A stretch of 29,871 bases of DNA from Hysterium pulicare CBS 123377 (taxonomy: Eukaryota > Ascomycota > Dothideomycetes > Hysteriales > Hysteriaceae). The notes below the pieces were generated by a model that worked only from the letters and a program-made list of their open reading frames with translations, ran no database searches and was not told the origin of the DNA. The stretch lies in the NCBI GenBank assembly GCA_000467715.1, contig AJFK01000789.1, positions 1 to 29,871 on the forward strand, read 5' to 3'. The position numbers were made by a program, and so were the translations under genes. Below are positions 20,836 to 29,871 of the stretch, piece by piece (within the stretch, counting starts at the first letter, position 1; every line of letters begins with the position of its first letter).

Positions 20836-21374
20836 TTATTGGATGCTATGGGTAATGTTGTGAGTGTCCAAAATGTGGAGGTTCCGATATGGATCGGATA
20901 GACCAAATTGTTGCTTTGGGTTACCTACATCTAATTGCGCTGGGGCAATTTGTCCTATAATGTTGTATTCTCCCAAGCCGCCTTGGCATGGAGGCGAGGA
21001 AACGTCATCTGTGGAGGTGGACATTTCACCAATTTGGAGTTGAGATGGCCAATCCGGAGTCGTAGTCGTATGCGTGGAAAACTCCAATATTTCGGTACGC
21101 ATACCAAGTAGGTCAGTAGGAAGCCGTGAGGATGACTTGATGAGATCTCCATTATATGTCAATAAATGCTGGGAAGGCTAGATTTGCAAGCAACGCTGGG
21201 TTTCGGAACATGAGTTTCCAGGAGAATTGTATCAAAAGCAAAGTTGGAGAGACCATTGACACCAATGCACTTACCAGACGAAGTAGACCTCACGACTTGC
21301 CCCACTGGCGCAGGGTCACATGCATTTTGACTCCTTGGTTTGAGAAGCATGGTACAGGAACAGGAACACGTCAT
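20836..21374 (-). pseudogene. Probable remnant of a Zn2Cys6 transcription factor gene
   Basis: On the minus strand an ATG at 21374 opens a 71-codon frame with a basic region, then RSQNACDP, GKC and VNGLSNFAFDTILL ending in VPKP. This layout resembles the start of a fungal binuclear zinc cluster (RACDPC..GK.RC....KC..C...GL.C.FD, then a basic Pro-rich linker). Only two of the six cysteines are in register. Others appear in neighbouring frames (DPC at about 21310-21318, GKS nearby), as expected after small insertions or deletions. A stop at 21159-21161 and a frame change lead into a second open frame (to 20836) rich in Ser/Thr/Gln (FSTHTTTTPDWPSQL, EMSTSTDDVSSPP), typical of the linker after such a cluster. 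No fungal_trans domain is recognisable downstream. The identification is by eye and tentative; a chance likeness is possible. Confidence 0.35.
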
Positions 21375-22282
21375 GGTGGACTTGGAGGAAGACTATCGGA
21401 ATGAAGATAAAGATTGACGAAGAGCAATGCTGGGGCGGCCATGCTGGAGTTGATATCCACTTTTACTGTGGTATTGACGCCAAGAACTGTAGCCCCTTGT
21501 AGAAGAAGCACGCGAGTCTAGCCAATGATTCAGATATGAGGCGAAAGCTCACAAGAATGGACAAGGTATCCCATGGCTTCTGTGAGGAACGGATTCTAAA
21601 AATCCATCAGGGCTGATGTGAGGCGGATGCGTAGCATGAAACTATCCAGTACCTCGAGGATCGACAAGAAGCAAAGGTTTCCTATTCGCAGCTTCACTGT
21701 GCAAGGCACACAGCGGCGCTGTATCTGGCCAGGACATTACAGCCCGTGGCTGATTGGGACAATAGTGGCTTGAAAATTCTTGATCATATGAACGGACGCG
21801 TTATGAGAAGAGAATGATGAAAGGCGAGCGTTACCTTCTAAAACAATGGTAGAAAAGTGCTACAGGTTGCATTGATAATAAATCGCGCAATACTGTCCTA
21901 GTATTTGGATATGACGCAATCTAGACAGTTGACAAAACAATCCTGTGCAGGGGTCCCTACAGTACATCAGCACTTCGGTTAACAACGATCAGATGAGCAA
22001 TGATCTGGGCCACAGGTCGAACATGACGCCACTGCATGCGCCCAAGACATGATCGGAGCCAACATTGATGGTGTACTCCAGATCTGAGCGGTAGAAAGAA
22101 GGGTTATGCAGGGGGAGTATCATATGATACATGAGCACTTCCCTCGCAAGCCACACCCTAAGAAGCAAGTTAGAGATACGGCTCATTCGCTTGAAATTGG
22201 CAGACCCCGCAATAACAACATGCAAGAGCAATTCTCATCTATCTCTTCTCGCAAGTGTTGTGGTATTTTTGCAGTCAATTTG

Positions 22283-22298
22283 GTAAACGCGCGTTTAC
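22283..22298. repeat. Perfect 16-bp palindrome
   Basis: GTAAACGCGCGTTTAC equals its own reverse complement. It contains two inverted GTAAACG forkhead-like words overlapping at a CGCG centre. No gene overlaps it. Confidence 0.8.
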
Positions 22299-22960
22299 GG
22301 ACGAGGTGTCGCATCACTAGTGACCTGGTATGCTCCACGACGGCGCAATTTTAACGTGTAAAGCTTTCGAGAAGGTAACTCGTCCCGTTCTCTTGCAAGG
22401 GAGTCTCGCAGAAGGCGAGTTTGTCGAATGGGGACCTGAGAAGAAAATGAGGCTTAAGTGAGGCGAAAGGTCCGGGCTAATGGAGACGAATCAGCGCTGC
22501 ATGCCGCATAAGCATAGTTATTCCGCCGAGCAGAAGTCTAAGAGAAGTCAGCTAGATGTTTTGAAACATATGGTTGGATCGATCTATCAAACGAACGTTA
22601 CCATGGAGCAGTTACAAATCCTCAGGAAAAGCCTAAGAGTCAGCCCTACTAACGCGTCACCAGGTTAGAGGATACAAGTTTTTGAACTCAGTAAAGATCT
22701 TCGATACTCCATTTGCTTGGACTACCAGCATAAACGCCTTAATATGGTAGGGGTTTGGTGCTATGCGGTATTTGAAGCGTACGAGATAGGAAGTGAAGTT
22801 GGAGAAGGCTTTGAGGGGGTGACTGAGGTTTGCATCTTGGCATTCGCATTACGTCATTCTCAGTCACGTGCAATGCATTGTTTGCAAGAGTATCTGATTC
22901 ATAGGTGAATCTATGAAGCTTTAAGTCCTTCATTGAAAATTTTATCTGACCCTTAAATCC

Positions 22961-22976
22961 CTAAACGCCCGTTTAG
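22961..22976. repeat. Short inverted repeat just 3' of the surface-protein gene
   Basis: Arms CTAAACG and CGTTTAG around a CC spacer. It starts 11 bases beyond the stop codon of the minus-strand gene at 22988, so it would form a small hairpin in that transcript's 3' untranslated region. Confidence 0.75.
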
Positions 22977-22987
22977 TCCCTATATCG

Positions 22988-23527
22988 TTATGAAAACATT
23001 CCAGCCGCAGAACTAATGGTGAGCATTACCAACATCCCGATCCCAATCTTCGAAACTTCCGTATTTGTGACTGCTGACGAAGATGAATGCACTGTAGATT
23101 CATTCCCGGTCGCGCTCTCATCTCCATTACAAAGAATGGACTGACTTTGACCGTCTCTATTGCCGATACAACTGATCAACTGTCCAACAGTCTGGTGCTG
23201 CGCGAGGCAATATGCGTTGCAAGTATCATTTCCATTCCCGTAGGCGACTATTGGCTCTCCTTGGCAGCATGCATACAGATCGTAGAAAGCGCGGGATGTG
23301 TTCCCGCCGTTGGAGATGGCACACGCGGGTCTTACGTCGGGAATAGTTTCGATTCCGATGCCACAAGTGCTTCCACCTCCTGGAATCACGGAAACTGTCG
23401 GAGGAATTGATGGAGTAACATAAGAAGATGATGAAGAGGAGGATCGAGTCGTAGAGACATTTGCTGCGGATGCGGAAGTCGGAGAAAGAGAAGTGAGTAT
23501 GGTGGCAGGAGCGGTTGTGGAACTCAT
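22988..23527 (-). CDS. Ser-rich, probably GPI-anchored cysteine protein; 5' end uncertain
   Basis: 179 residues from the first ATG (23527). The N-terminal third is Ser/Thr-rich with a run of seven serines, followed by a cysteine domain of about 90 residues (STCGIGIET, AC, ACCQGEP, NDTCNAYCLAQ, LISCIGN, ILCNG) with eight or nine cysteines and N-glycosylation sequons such as NGTs-type NTS and NDT. The last 20 residues form a hydrophobic tail (IGIGMLVMLTISSAAGMF) after a small-residue region, like a GPI-attachment signal. Such a protein needs a signal peptide, yet none follows the ATG. In the same frame immediately upstream, 25 codons (23602-23528) encode a strongly hydrophobic segment (IIIVCIIILSLVFHPFIGIV) preceded by Lys/His. 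That frame is open for 38 codons, back to a stop at 23642-23644, without any ATG. Either an upstream exon was missed or the true start has been lost. Family not recognised. Confidence 0.55.
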   Translation of the reverse strand: MSSTTAPATILTSLSPTSASAANVSTTRSSSSSSSYVTPSIPPTVSVIPGGGSTCGIGIETIPDVRPACAISNGGNTSRAFYDLYACCQGEPIVAYGNGNDTCNAYCLAQHQTVGQLISCIGNRDGQSQSILCNGDESATGNESTVHSSSSAVTNTEVSKIGIGMLVMLTISSAAGMFS

Positions 23528-25452
23528 GCTGACTGTTTGATATACGATTCCTATGAAAGGGTGGAATACTAATGAGAGGATGATGATACAGACAATGATT
23601 ATCTCGAGGGTTTTGTGATACTTTAACAGCTTAAGATGACCTTATATCCCTTACCAACAGCACCCAAACTGCGGAAAACTGGGAGGCCTCATTCATCCCG
23701 GACGACCATCACGGTCATGATGTCTAGTTCATGAGGTCTTTTCAACACTCTGATTCGCCAGACTTCCGCATTTGGGGTCCGAGGAAGGAACGAAGCAGGA
23801 CCACATGGCAATGATCGTCGTGGCTTGTCAAATTTACAGCCTTGCTCAGCCCTGCCACAGCCTCCGAAAGGGAAGGTGAATGCGCCGTATGCTGGATAAA
23901 ACCCATTCGTACGACTCGGAAGCTTCCCCAGAGTTTAGCCCCGTCTGGCAATCCTTCGGTCCAAATCTCGATCTTGGCTATCGTCATACTCTGCGGAAAA
24001 GCGAAGGAGAATGCGCGAACATCAATGTTATTATGAGCCGGCCGCGAACATGCTAAAAGGATGTGTGAAAGTTTCTTCAGAACGATAAAGCCACGAGATA
24101 TCAACTTCCCCTTTTCAAAGCCGTTCCAAGGAAATACCCAGCAGCATGCATAACCAAATCAAAACTCAGAATCTCGTCGTGCGCCACCAACCAGCCACAA
24201 GTTGATTGCTCCAGCCGAAGAAAAGGAGACTGGCGGTCGTCGAGGAGTATCTGCACCTTCGAAACATCTTATCTGCACTCCTTTTGCGCAATTCATATCG
24301 AAATGACCACACTTCCTCTTGCGGACGCCGCACAATATCGCTGTCCGAAAGAAGCCTGAAACGTCCCCGTTTCAGAGGCGCAGCGGCGCAATGCGGGTGT
24401 GCATCATTTTGCGTTGCAATGTTTTTCGAGGTCGATCCCCTATCGCCGGAGAACCTCAATTTCAAAGGCAAGGCCGTGGAGAATCATCCCAAAGATGACT
24501 TTGATGTCGTAGCGTCATGTTCACGGCGACAAGATGCTGGTTCCGATCGTTGCCATGGTCTACCCAGCCGAGTGAAACCAGGTGTGGGTTTGGTTCCTTG
24601 TCGTGTAACGTTGCCCACGGCGATTCGCCGCTGCAAGCCACCCCGCTAAATGCTTTAGCATGTATTATTGGCAAATGTGTAAGATATCTTACAGCTTCTT
24701 TTCATTTACATTTAATATTAGAACTACTTCAAAAGGCTACCACTGGGAAATGGCAATAGCTTCTTTAAAGGGGTTCTGCAGAGTAGGCTTACTCCTTTAT
24801 GCCCTGACTGGTCACTTTCTCCGTCATGATTTCAGGTCCATTTAAAAATGGTTGCCATGGGATACTAATATCCGGCCCATGATCCCGATTATCTTCGTGC
24901 ATCAAGTGCTTTCCAATTCACTTTCCCAAGCCGGACCGTTCAAGTAAATTAATCTTTTGGGGAAACACTTTCAAGAACCTCCACTCTTGAATCTATAGAC
25001 TCAACAGATTCTATTTCCTACAGCACCGTAACCTAGGACTGCTCTCCCCTTGATTCCCTTCTCTTACCATCACTCATGCCTGGGATTTGGAGTCGGTCTC
25101 TCCAGCCCAGAACCCCATACAGTTTAACTCTTAAAAGAACCTGCTGGAGACTTTCAAAATAGTTTTACATCTATAAGGCCCAGAGTATAGAAAATATTTG
25201 ATATTTCAAGGCCCAACTCTAAGAATTCCTTAAAAAAGCTCCTTTCTAATCCCCTGAAAAGGACGATTCCGCTTTCTATTCGACTATACATGCTCTCACA
25301 GATGCGAACTGGCTTTATCCCCTTTCCCAAAGCCCAAACGTGCGTCGTCCGCATCGAGCACCTTTTTTACCAGCTTACGTAACGTAAACAATTCCGAAAT
25401 GACCAATATCCATTCCACCACACCGCCGATCTTGCACCCACCAACCACAACC
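23528..25452. other. Gene-poor stretch and promoter of the coiled-coil gene
   Basis: No further gene supported. Open frames at 23742-24104 (minus) and 24206-24649 (plus) start with TTG and show no clear domain. Inverted repeats lie at 24356-24375 and 25375-25387. The part from about 24950 to 25450 is CT-rich and leads into the coiled-coil gene. Confidence 0.4.
24356..24375. repeat. Inverted repeat with 8-bp arms
   Basis: Arms CTGAAACG and CGTTTCAG around TCCC. It shares the AAACG/CGTTT arms of the palindromes at 22283 and 22961. Confidence 0.75.
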
Positions 25453-26719
25453 ATGTCGCCATTCCGCTGGCGTAAGCCAGCCCCAGGTAAGTAAGCTCCG
25501 GGATTTGCTTTTTATAGCCCTGTTCCCTGCGCCTAGAAATATCCAAAACAAATGAACAGGCCTTGCCCATCATCTTACATTTCAATTCTCCGTAACCTCA
25601 TCTTGACATTTCACGCGTCTTTCCAGCATACATTTGGACTTCGAGAAGCGGATTGATGCTAATAGACCGCCTTTTGCAGCGCTTCCGCCATCAACACCAC
25701 CAAAGCTCTCCCTCCCTATAGTGGAGAAAGAGGAAGAAGAGAAAAAGGATGATATGACCTCGGCCTGGTCATATGAAGAAGCAGCATCCACTCCAACCAA
25801 AGTCAAGGCCAAGCCCGCCGAAATGCACCACAGTTCGTCTCGCCCTTCGGGGCCCTCCCCGATAGACCCTTCCGCCGCCTTCCTCAGCACCACCTCCCCC
25901 GAACCGGGCCAAGGGCCATCACCTTGGCGGACCAACCCTCATTCTCTGCCACAGAACTCCAAAACTTCTCAGTATATTGACAAGATCACCTCTGAGAACG
26001 AGCGTTTGCGCCGAGAGCTGAAAGCAGAGAAGTTGGCAAGAGAGGAGGATACTAAACGGATTTCGGCCGTTAAAGCTAAAGCCGAAGACTCAAGAACCGA
26101 ATATCAGACCCTCCAAGTACTAGCAGATACCAACGCACGCGCAATTGAGAGGAAGGACCGGAAGTTGGACGAGTTGAAGGCCGCGCTGGAAGCTGAGACG
26201 AAGAGACGAATCGCAGCCGAGGAGCGAGAGGGAGAGATGAGTCGGATTCTCGGGGAGACGCGGTCAGAGACACAGCGACAGCTTGCGAAAGCAACCGAAC
26301 TTCAGCACATGGCAGAGACGAATGCGGAGGCGGCCAGAGACGGCTTCAAACGAATCACAGACAGCTATGAGCGGAAGGTGCGGACGATCACAAAGGAGCT
26401 GACGGATATGAAGAGACAGCAGGCGGAAGACGTGGACCAGATTCGACGACATGTGGTTGTGAGCGAGCAGCTGGCGCAGGAAATGACGAAGACCAACAGG
26501 ACAGAGGGGCAGATGAAAGATTTGCTGGTTTCTTACAAGAAAGAGTTCGAAAAGGGGATGGATGATCTGTTAGATGAGGCCGCACGGTTACGAATTTCAG
26601 TCCCGAAGAGAGAAGCTGAGGTCCAGGAACTTTGCGAAACGTTGAAGGAGACTCAGGACAAGATGAAGTGGGTGATTGCTATGGATGCCCTGAAAGGAGC
26701 GGAGAGTCAGCAGAAGTAA
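25453..26719 (+). CDS. Coiled-coil protein resembling fungal She3-type proteins
   Basis: Exons 25453-25490 and 25627-26719, with a 136-nt intron (donor GTAAGC, acceptor TTTCCAG), giving 376 residues. The big open frame has no ATG at its 5' end; the short first exon (MSPFRWRKPAPG) supplies one and joins in frame as APGNIHLDFEKRIDANRPP. Residues about 25-120 are disordered and Pro/Ser-rich. A conserved-looking boundary (PSPWRTNPHSLPQNSKTSQY) leads into a heptad-rich coiled coil of about 240 residues (IDKITSENERLRRELKAEKL onward), very rich in Glu, Lys, Arg and Ala. I recall similar proteins annotated in filamentous fungi as SWI5-dependent HO expression protein 3. In yeast, She3 is the adaptor between mRNA-bound She2 and myosin Myo4. 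Whether this homologue carries RNA is unknown. The gene structure is well supported; the name is less certain. Confidence 0.72.
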
Positions 26720-27851
26720 CTGGATGGATGATCAGCGAAAAAAGCAAACGTGTGATGACTTAATGACTTGGGTTAGACGGAACTTGTACGATATTAGGTT
26801 GGAGTTTTGATTCTTCGAGCCTTTGAGCATCATGAGGAAAATAAGGTGGCGCATAGCAGGCATTGCACGGTCAGGAATGGGCATTTGCAGGCTCTTTGTA
26901 GGTGTTTTACACGTTGATGCAGCAAACTTGCTGGTCTGCTGAGAATCAACCTTTCTTTTTTTTGACTGAAGCTATCTGTGTCGTTCGCCTCGCTTCGTGC
27001 ATCTGTTAAACTTTTTAATTCGTAATTCTATGCTGGCGGTGATAATCGTGCCGCTTCTGAGCATGATATTCTACATTTCTTCTGGTCTCTCGTGTGAGCT
27101 CGTCATCTCGTTGGTAGACGGGGCATTATACTCACCAACGCCTCTTTCTCTCCTTGCCATATCCCTCACTGCACCCAGAGAATTGTTTTGAGAAATCCGA
27201 AGATGATTAACACGGATCCCAAGAAAATTCTTTGAAAGAATGAAACTGCTCCCTCCTCTTTTGCGGCCCCTTGAATGAGTGCTGCCACATCTGGCTATAC
27301 GTCGACCAGCATGGAGCATTGTTTGTCTTCCATCAGTCATTCTAGCACGCAGCTTGCCGAAGACACCCTAAACAATGCTAGGAACGTTTAAAGTACTCCA
27401 TCAGTGCTTTTGCGCCGCCGCAGGGGAGCTCTCTGCTGCTTAGCTGAATAATGGCCGGCGTGGACTCATTGTCTCTCCTCCGCGGCCTTCTCCTCACGAA
27501 GATCGTCGAATACAATCCAAATCATACTGGAAGTCTCACGAGCTCAACCAGCTCAACTAGTTCTTCTGCATTGCCGTTAGTGAGGTCTCCGCTGGTTTGC
27601 GCGACGCTGCCTGCTTGATGTACTTCCCCTCAGCAGCTGCAGCGACAACCTGGCCTCTGACTGTCGACCTCAACGCTCTCTCTTCACATCATCTTCAACA
27701 GAACCCCCACCGCAACAACATACAGAGGAGCAAAATCCGGCTGGAGTGGCTTTGCTGTGTCGCCGGCATGGACCCGTCTGCTCTCGGTGTCTTGGAAGCA
27801 GTCTGCCATGAACATCCGGTGACAGCAACAAGTGGCTGCCAAAATCGTTCC
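26720..27851. other. Intergenic stretch before the tandem array
   Basis: No gene supported. Frames at 26997-27191 and 27597-27959 begin with GTG or TTG. Faint likeness to the repeat unit (TTTGCTGTGTCGCCGG near 27752) suggests that the array downstream may once have begun further left. Confidence 0.4.
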
Positions 27852-29871
27852 TTTGCTAAGAGAACCTCCTCATCAATGCAGAGCGCTAACAATCCTCGAG
27901 ACCCAGGTACCCTTAGTCTATCCCAACGACTTGCTGTAAAAGGCCATAGCGATGACTGAATTCACGCTTGTGATGCCGAAGACCAGATCCCCTTCATCCC
28001 CTCCACCGGTTTGCTGTAACAGCACCGTAACATTGACGACCGCCTTAACGCACCGAACACAACAACTCTTATACCGGCTCTGGTGGTAGGGCTGAGCAAG
28101 ACCATAACGTTGGACATATTCACGTCTGATGTGCGACCGATCCTCGTCAATGACGCTATACCAGAGGTTGGAGAGACTAGGTTAAAACGGTTCGGTTGGC
28201 CCGATGCCACAATACTAGGAGTGCCAGGGATAAATTTCAGAAGACGGATCTCCCTGGTCTTCTCCAGCAGTATGCTAAACCAAGGCCATATCGTTGACCA
28301 TGTTCGCTCTTGTGCGGGTGACCCTCGGACCGAACCAGATCAGAAGAACTCCAAGAGCTAACGATCAAACTTCAGAAAGCAGGTATATCATATGTTTCTG
28401 CCTCGTTGCGGTGACAGAAACATAACGCTAGGCGTATACACACTTGCGGCGTAAATGATTCTCCTCCAGTATGATCAGCCAGAAGATAAGGCATTCATGC
28501 CGGAATTGGTTCAAGAGCTGGAGCTTTTTAGAAGAGGATTCACTCGTGTCCCTATTGATGGCATATGGAAGGATGACATTAACGTTGACCATGTTTACTG
28601 TTATGGCACCACTCATCCTCTTCCACCATGCGCTGCCAAAAGCGAGTACATTGAGGCTGAAACATGTCCAAGAACCAAAGGTCTTAGAGTGCGGGCCTCT
28701 TCCGCATCCCACGATGACTGGCTGTGACGGAGCTGGGGATGCGTCGATCTCCAGGGGTCGGACATGTGGTGCGGGACTGTACCGGTAGAGCTTCTCAACT
28801 TTCACTCTCAGGATAGAGGGATAAAAGGCTGGGAGTTCCAGACAAGATCTTTCAGCATCTCGAGGGTTTGGTCCCCGGATACGAATCACTCTCGTAACTG
28901 TCTTTCATACGTCTTTCTCCACGAATTATCCGATGGGTTGAAGATTTTCCAGCCTGGATCAAAATGAGATGAGGGCTTTCCATGAGTAAGAGAATGTTAC
29001 GATGTTTGCAGCCATCAGGCAAGCATATTTGGAAGGGACCGTTGGCGCTGCCCATTATACATCGGCTTCAAGCCTTCGGTAATAGCGTAGAACTGCTTCT
29101 TCTCCGGCCCGGCCAGATTCCATCATAACGTTGATTCTTCCTACCGTTTTAGGGCGACCGAACAATCCACACAATGGAGTCAGAAGTCCGAGGATCCATG
29201 CTGGAATCTATTTCAGAGATGAGGAATTCCAGAAAGTCGGTCTGCCTCAATCCAGACGCAGAAGAATCATGTTGGCTGAGTTTACCTAGGGGTACGACTG
29301 ATCCTCCTCTGTCACAGCTAGAAAACAAGCCGCCCATGACCATGACTATGTTCATACTTGTGGTTCGAGACATATGCCCCAAACATACAATGATACGAGC
29401 TCGAAGGAGGATAATGTTCAACATTCTGCGAAATTCGAAAGGAGGACTTCTTCATCTCTCCAAGTAGGCTACCAAAGTAGGTCCATGGCATTGACTATGC
29501 TCACTGGTGTGGTATGAGCGACCATCTCCACCACTGAACCCCGAACAAGGAGCTGGACCATAATATTTAACTAGCCCACACTTCTGGTATAACCGATTTC
29601 GTTCCGTCAAGCCAGTGAAGAAGCAGGCCCATAATACTGATTGAGCTCAGGCTTGAGGCGAGACAGTTGTCCCTTTCTCAGACCAGACGTGGAGCAGGAG
29701 CATAAGTTCTGGTTGAGCTTAGGGTTGAGGTGAGGAATGATGACCATCAATCCAAAGAGTCAGGACCATCACAATGCTTAAGCTCGAAGTTGTGGCGAGA
29801 CGATTGTTCCTTTCCCAGACCAGACGGGGAGCAGGAGCATGAGTTCTGGTTGAGCTTAGGGTTGAGGTGAG
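27852..29871. repeat. Strongly diverged tandem array, unit about 65-80 bp, running off the window
   Basis: A recurring core resembling CATAACGTTGACCATGTTC, then about CACRCTTGTGG and YGAGCGACC, appears near 27944, 28025, 28102, 28286, 28421, 28575, 29121, 29333, 29483, 29558, 29628, 29701, 29766 and 29838. At the left end a second marker, TTTGCTGTAA-like, recurs at 27852, 27930, 28010 and 28088 (spacing 78, 80, 78). At the right end core spacing is about 65-75. Copies are only loosely alike at the left and middle and more alike at the right edge. No open frame follows the period on either strand, and no transposon ends are visible. It looks like an old minisatellite that is still being renewed at the right. 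Confidence 0.65.
29626..29871. repeat. 137-bp two-unit tandem repeat at the right edge
   Basis: From the GCGAGAC word near 29658 and near 29795 onward, two stretches of 77 bases agree at about 71 positions (shared words include CAGACCAGACG, GGAGCAGGAGCAT and GTTGAGCTTAGGGTTGAGG). The offset is 137 bp and covers two basic units of the larger array (about 72 + 65). The second copy is cut by the window end. Five of the six differences are transitions. Confidence 0.85.

Larger units (their letters stand above)
21375..22987. other. Gene-poor stretch
   Basis: No gene supported. Short ATG frames (22106-22354, 22480-22668, 22717-22908) have no recognised motif. Two perfect palindromes with AAACG/CGTTT arms lie at 22283-22298 and 22961-22976. 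Confidence 0.4.

Noticed and set aside
23742-24104. 120-codon minus frame
   Set aside because: Starts at TTG; no family recognised; no leader or promoter signal.
24206-24649. 147-codon plus frame
   Set aside because: Starts at TTG; cysteine and arginine content fits no domain; overlaps an equally open minus frame.
27962-29424. Recurring minus-strand peptide resembling RTTSVNMVNVMVL in several array copies, as if a repeat protein were encoded
   Set aside because: Unit spacing is not a steady multiple of three (65, 72, 137) and stops and frame changes separate copies, so the likeness follows from the DNA repeat itself.
29718-29864. TTAGGGTT words in the terminal repeat, as a hint of telomere sequence
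   Set aside because: Only one occurrence per 137-bp unit and not in tandem; a chance part of the unit.

Overview
The window reads as nuclear DNA of a filamentous ascomycete (Pezizomycotina). Genes carry short introns (mostly 45-120 nt) with GTAAGT/GTGAGT-type donors, CTAAC/CTGAC-type branch points and CAG/TAG acceptors. Leaders are CT-rich, genes lie on both strands, and the protein set is fungal. A leotiomycete is my best guess at class, from general similarity only. All exon structures below were built by hand from splice signals and reading-frame continuity; no alignment was run.

Gene-dense left half (about 0.4-15 kb): (1) a single-exon L-threonine aldolase-type PLP enzyme (+, 371-1537); (2) a small protein of unknown function (+, 2112-2414); (3) a secreted, cysteine-rich protein of five repeated modules over seven exons (-, 2911-4506); (4) a single-ring Clp/HSP100-type AAA+ ATPase with ankyrin-like repeats in front (-, 5020-6969); (5) a NUFIP1-domain and CCCH-finger protein, likely a box C/D snoRNP assembly factor (-, 7481-9435); (6) head to head with it, the RNA polymerase III subunit RPC8/Rpc25 in six exons (+, 9960-10821); (7) a 94-residue cupin (-, 11041-11379); (8) phosphoinositide-specific phospholipase C in seven exons (+, 11902-14981). 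Items 5 and 6 share a 524-bp promoter and both serve production of small stable RNAs.

Gene-poor right half (about 15-29.9 kb): only three genes are supported. They are a 55-residue protein with two CPxC knuckles (+, 19970-20188), a serine-rich probably surface-anchored cysteine protein whose 5' end looks incomplete (-, 22988-23527), and a coiled-coil protein resembling fungal She3-type proteins (+, 25453-26719). Between them lie a probable decayed Zn2Cys6 transcription-factor gene (-, about 20836-21374) and several perfect AAACG/CGTTT palindromes. Long stretches hold nothing I can recognise.

The right end (about 27.85 kb to the window edge, and running off it) is a strongly diverged tandem array of units of about 65-80 bp, with a younger 137-bp two-unit repeat at the very end. 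It is not explained by any gene. The most unusual items are this array, the modular cysteine-rich gene with recurring phase-0 intron positions, and the ankyrin-Clp ATPase.
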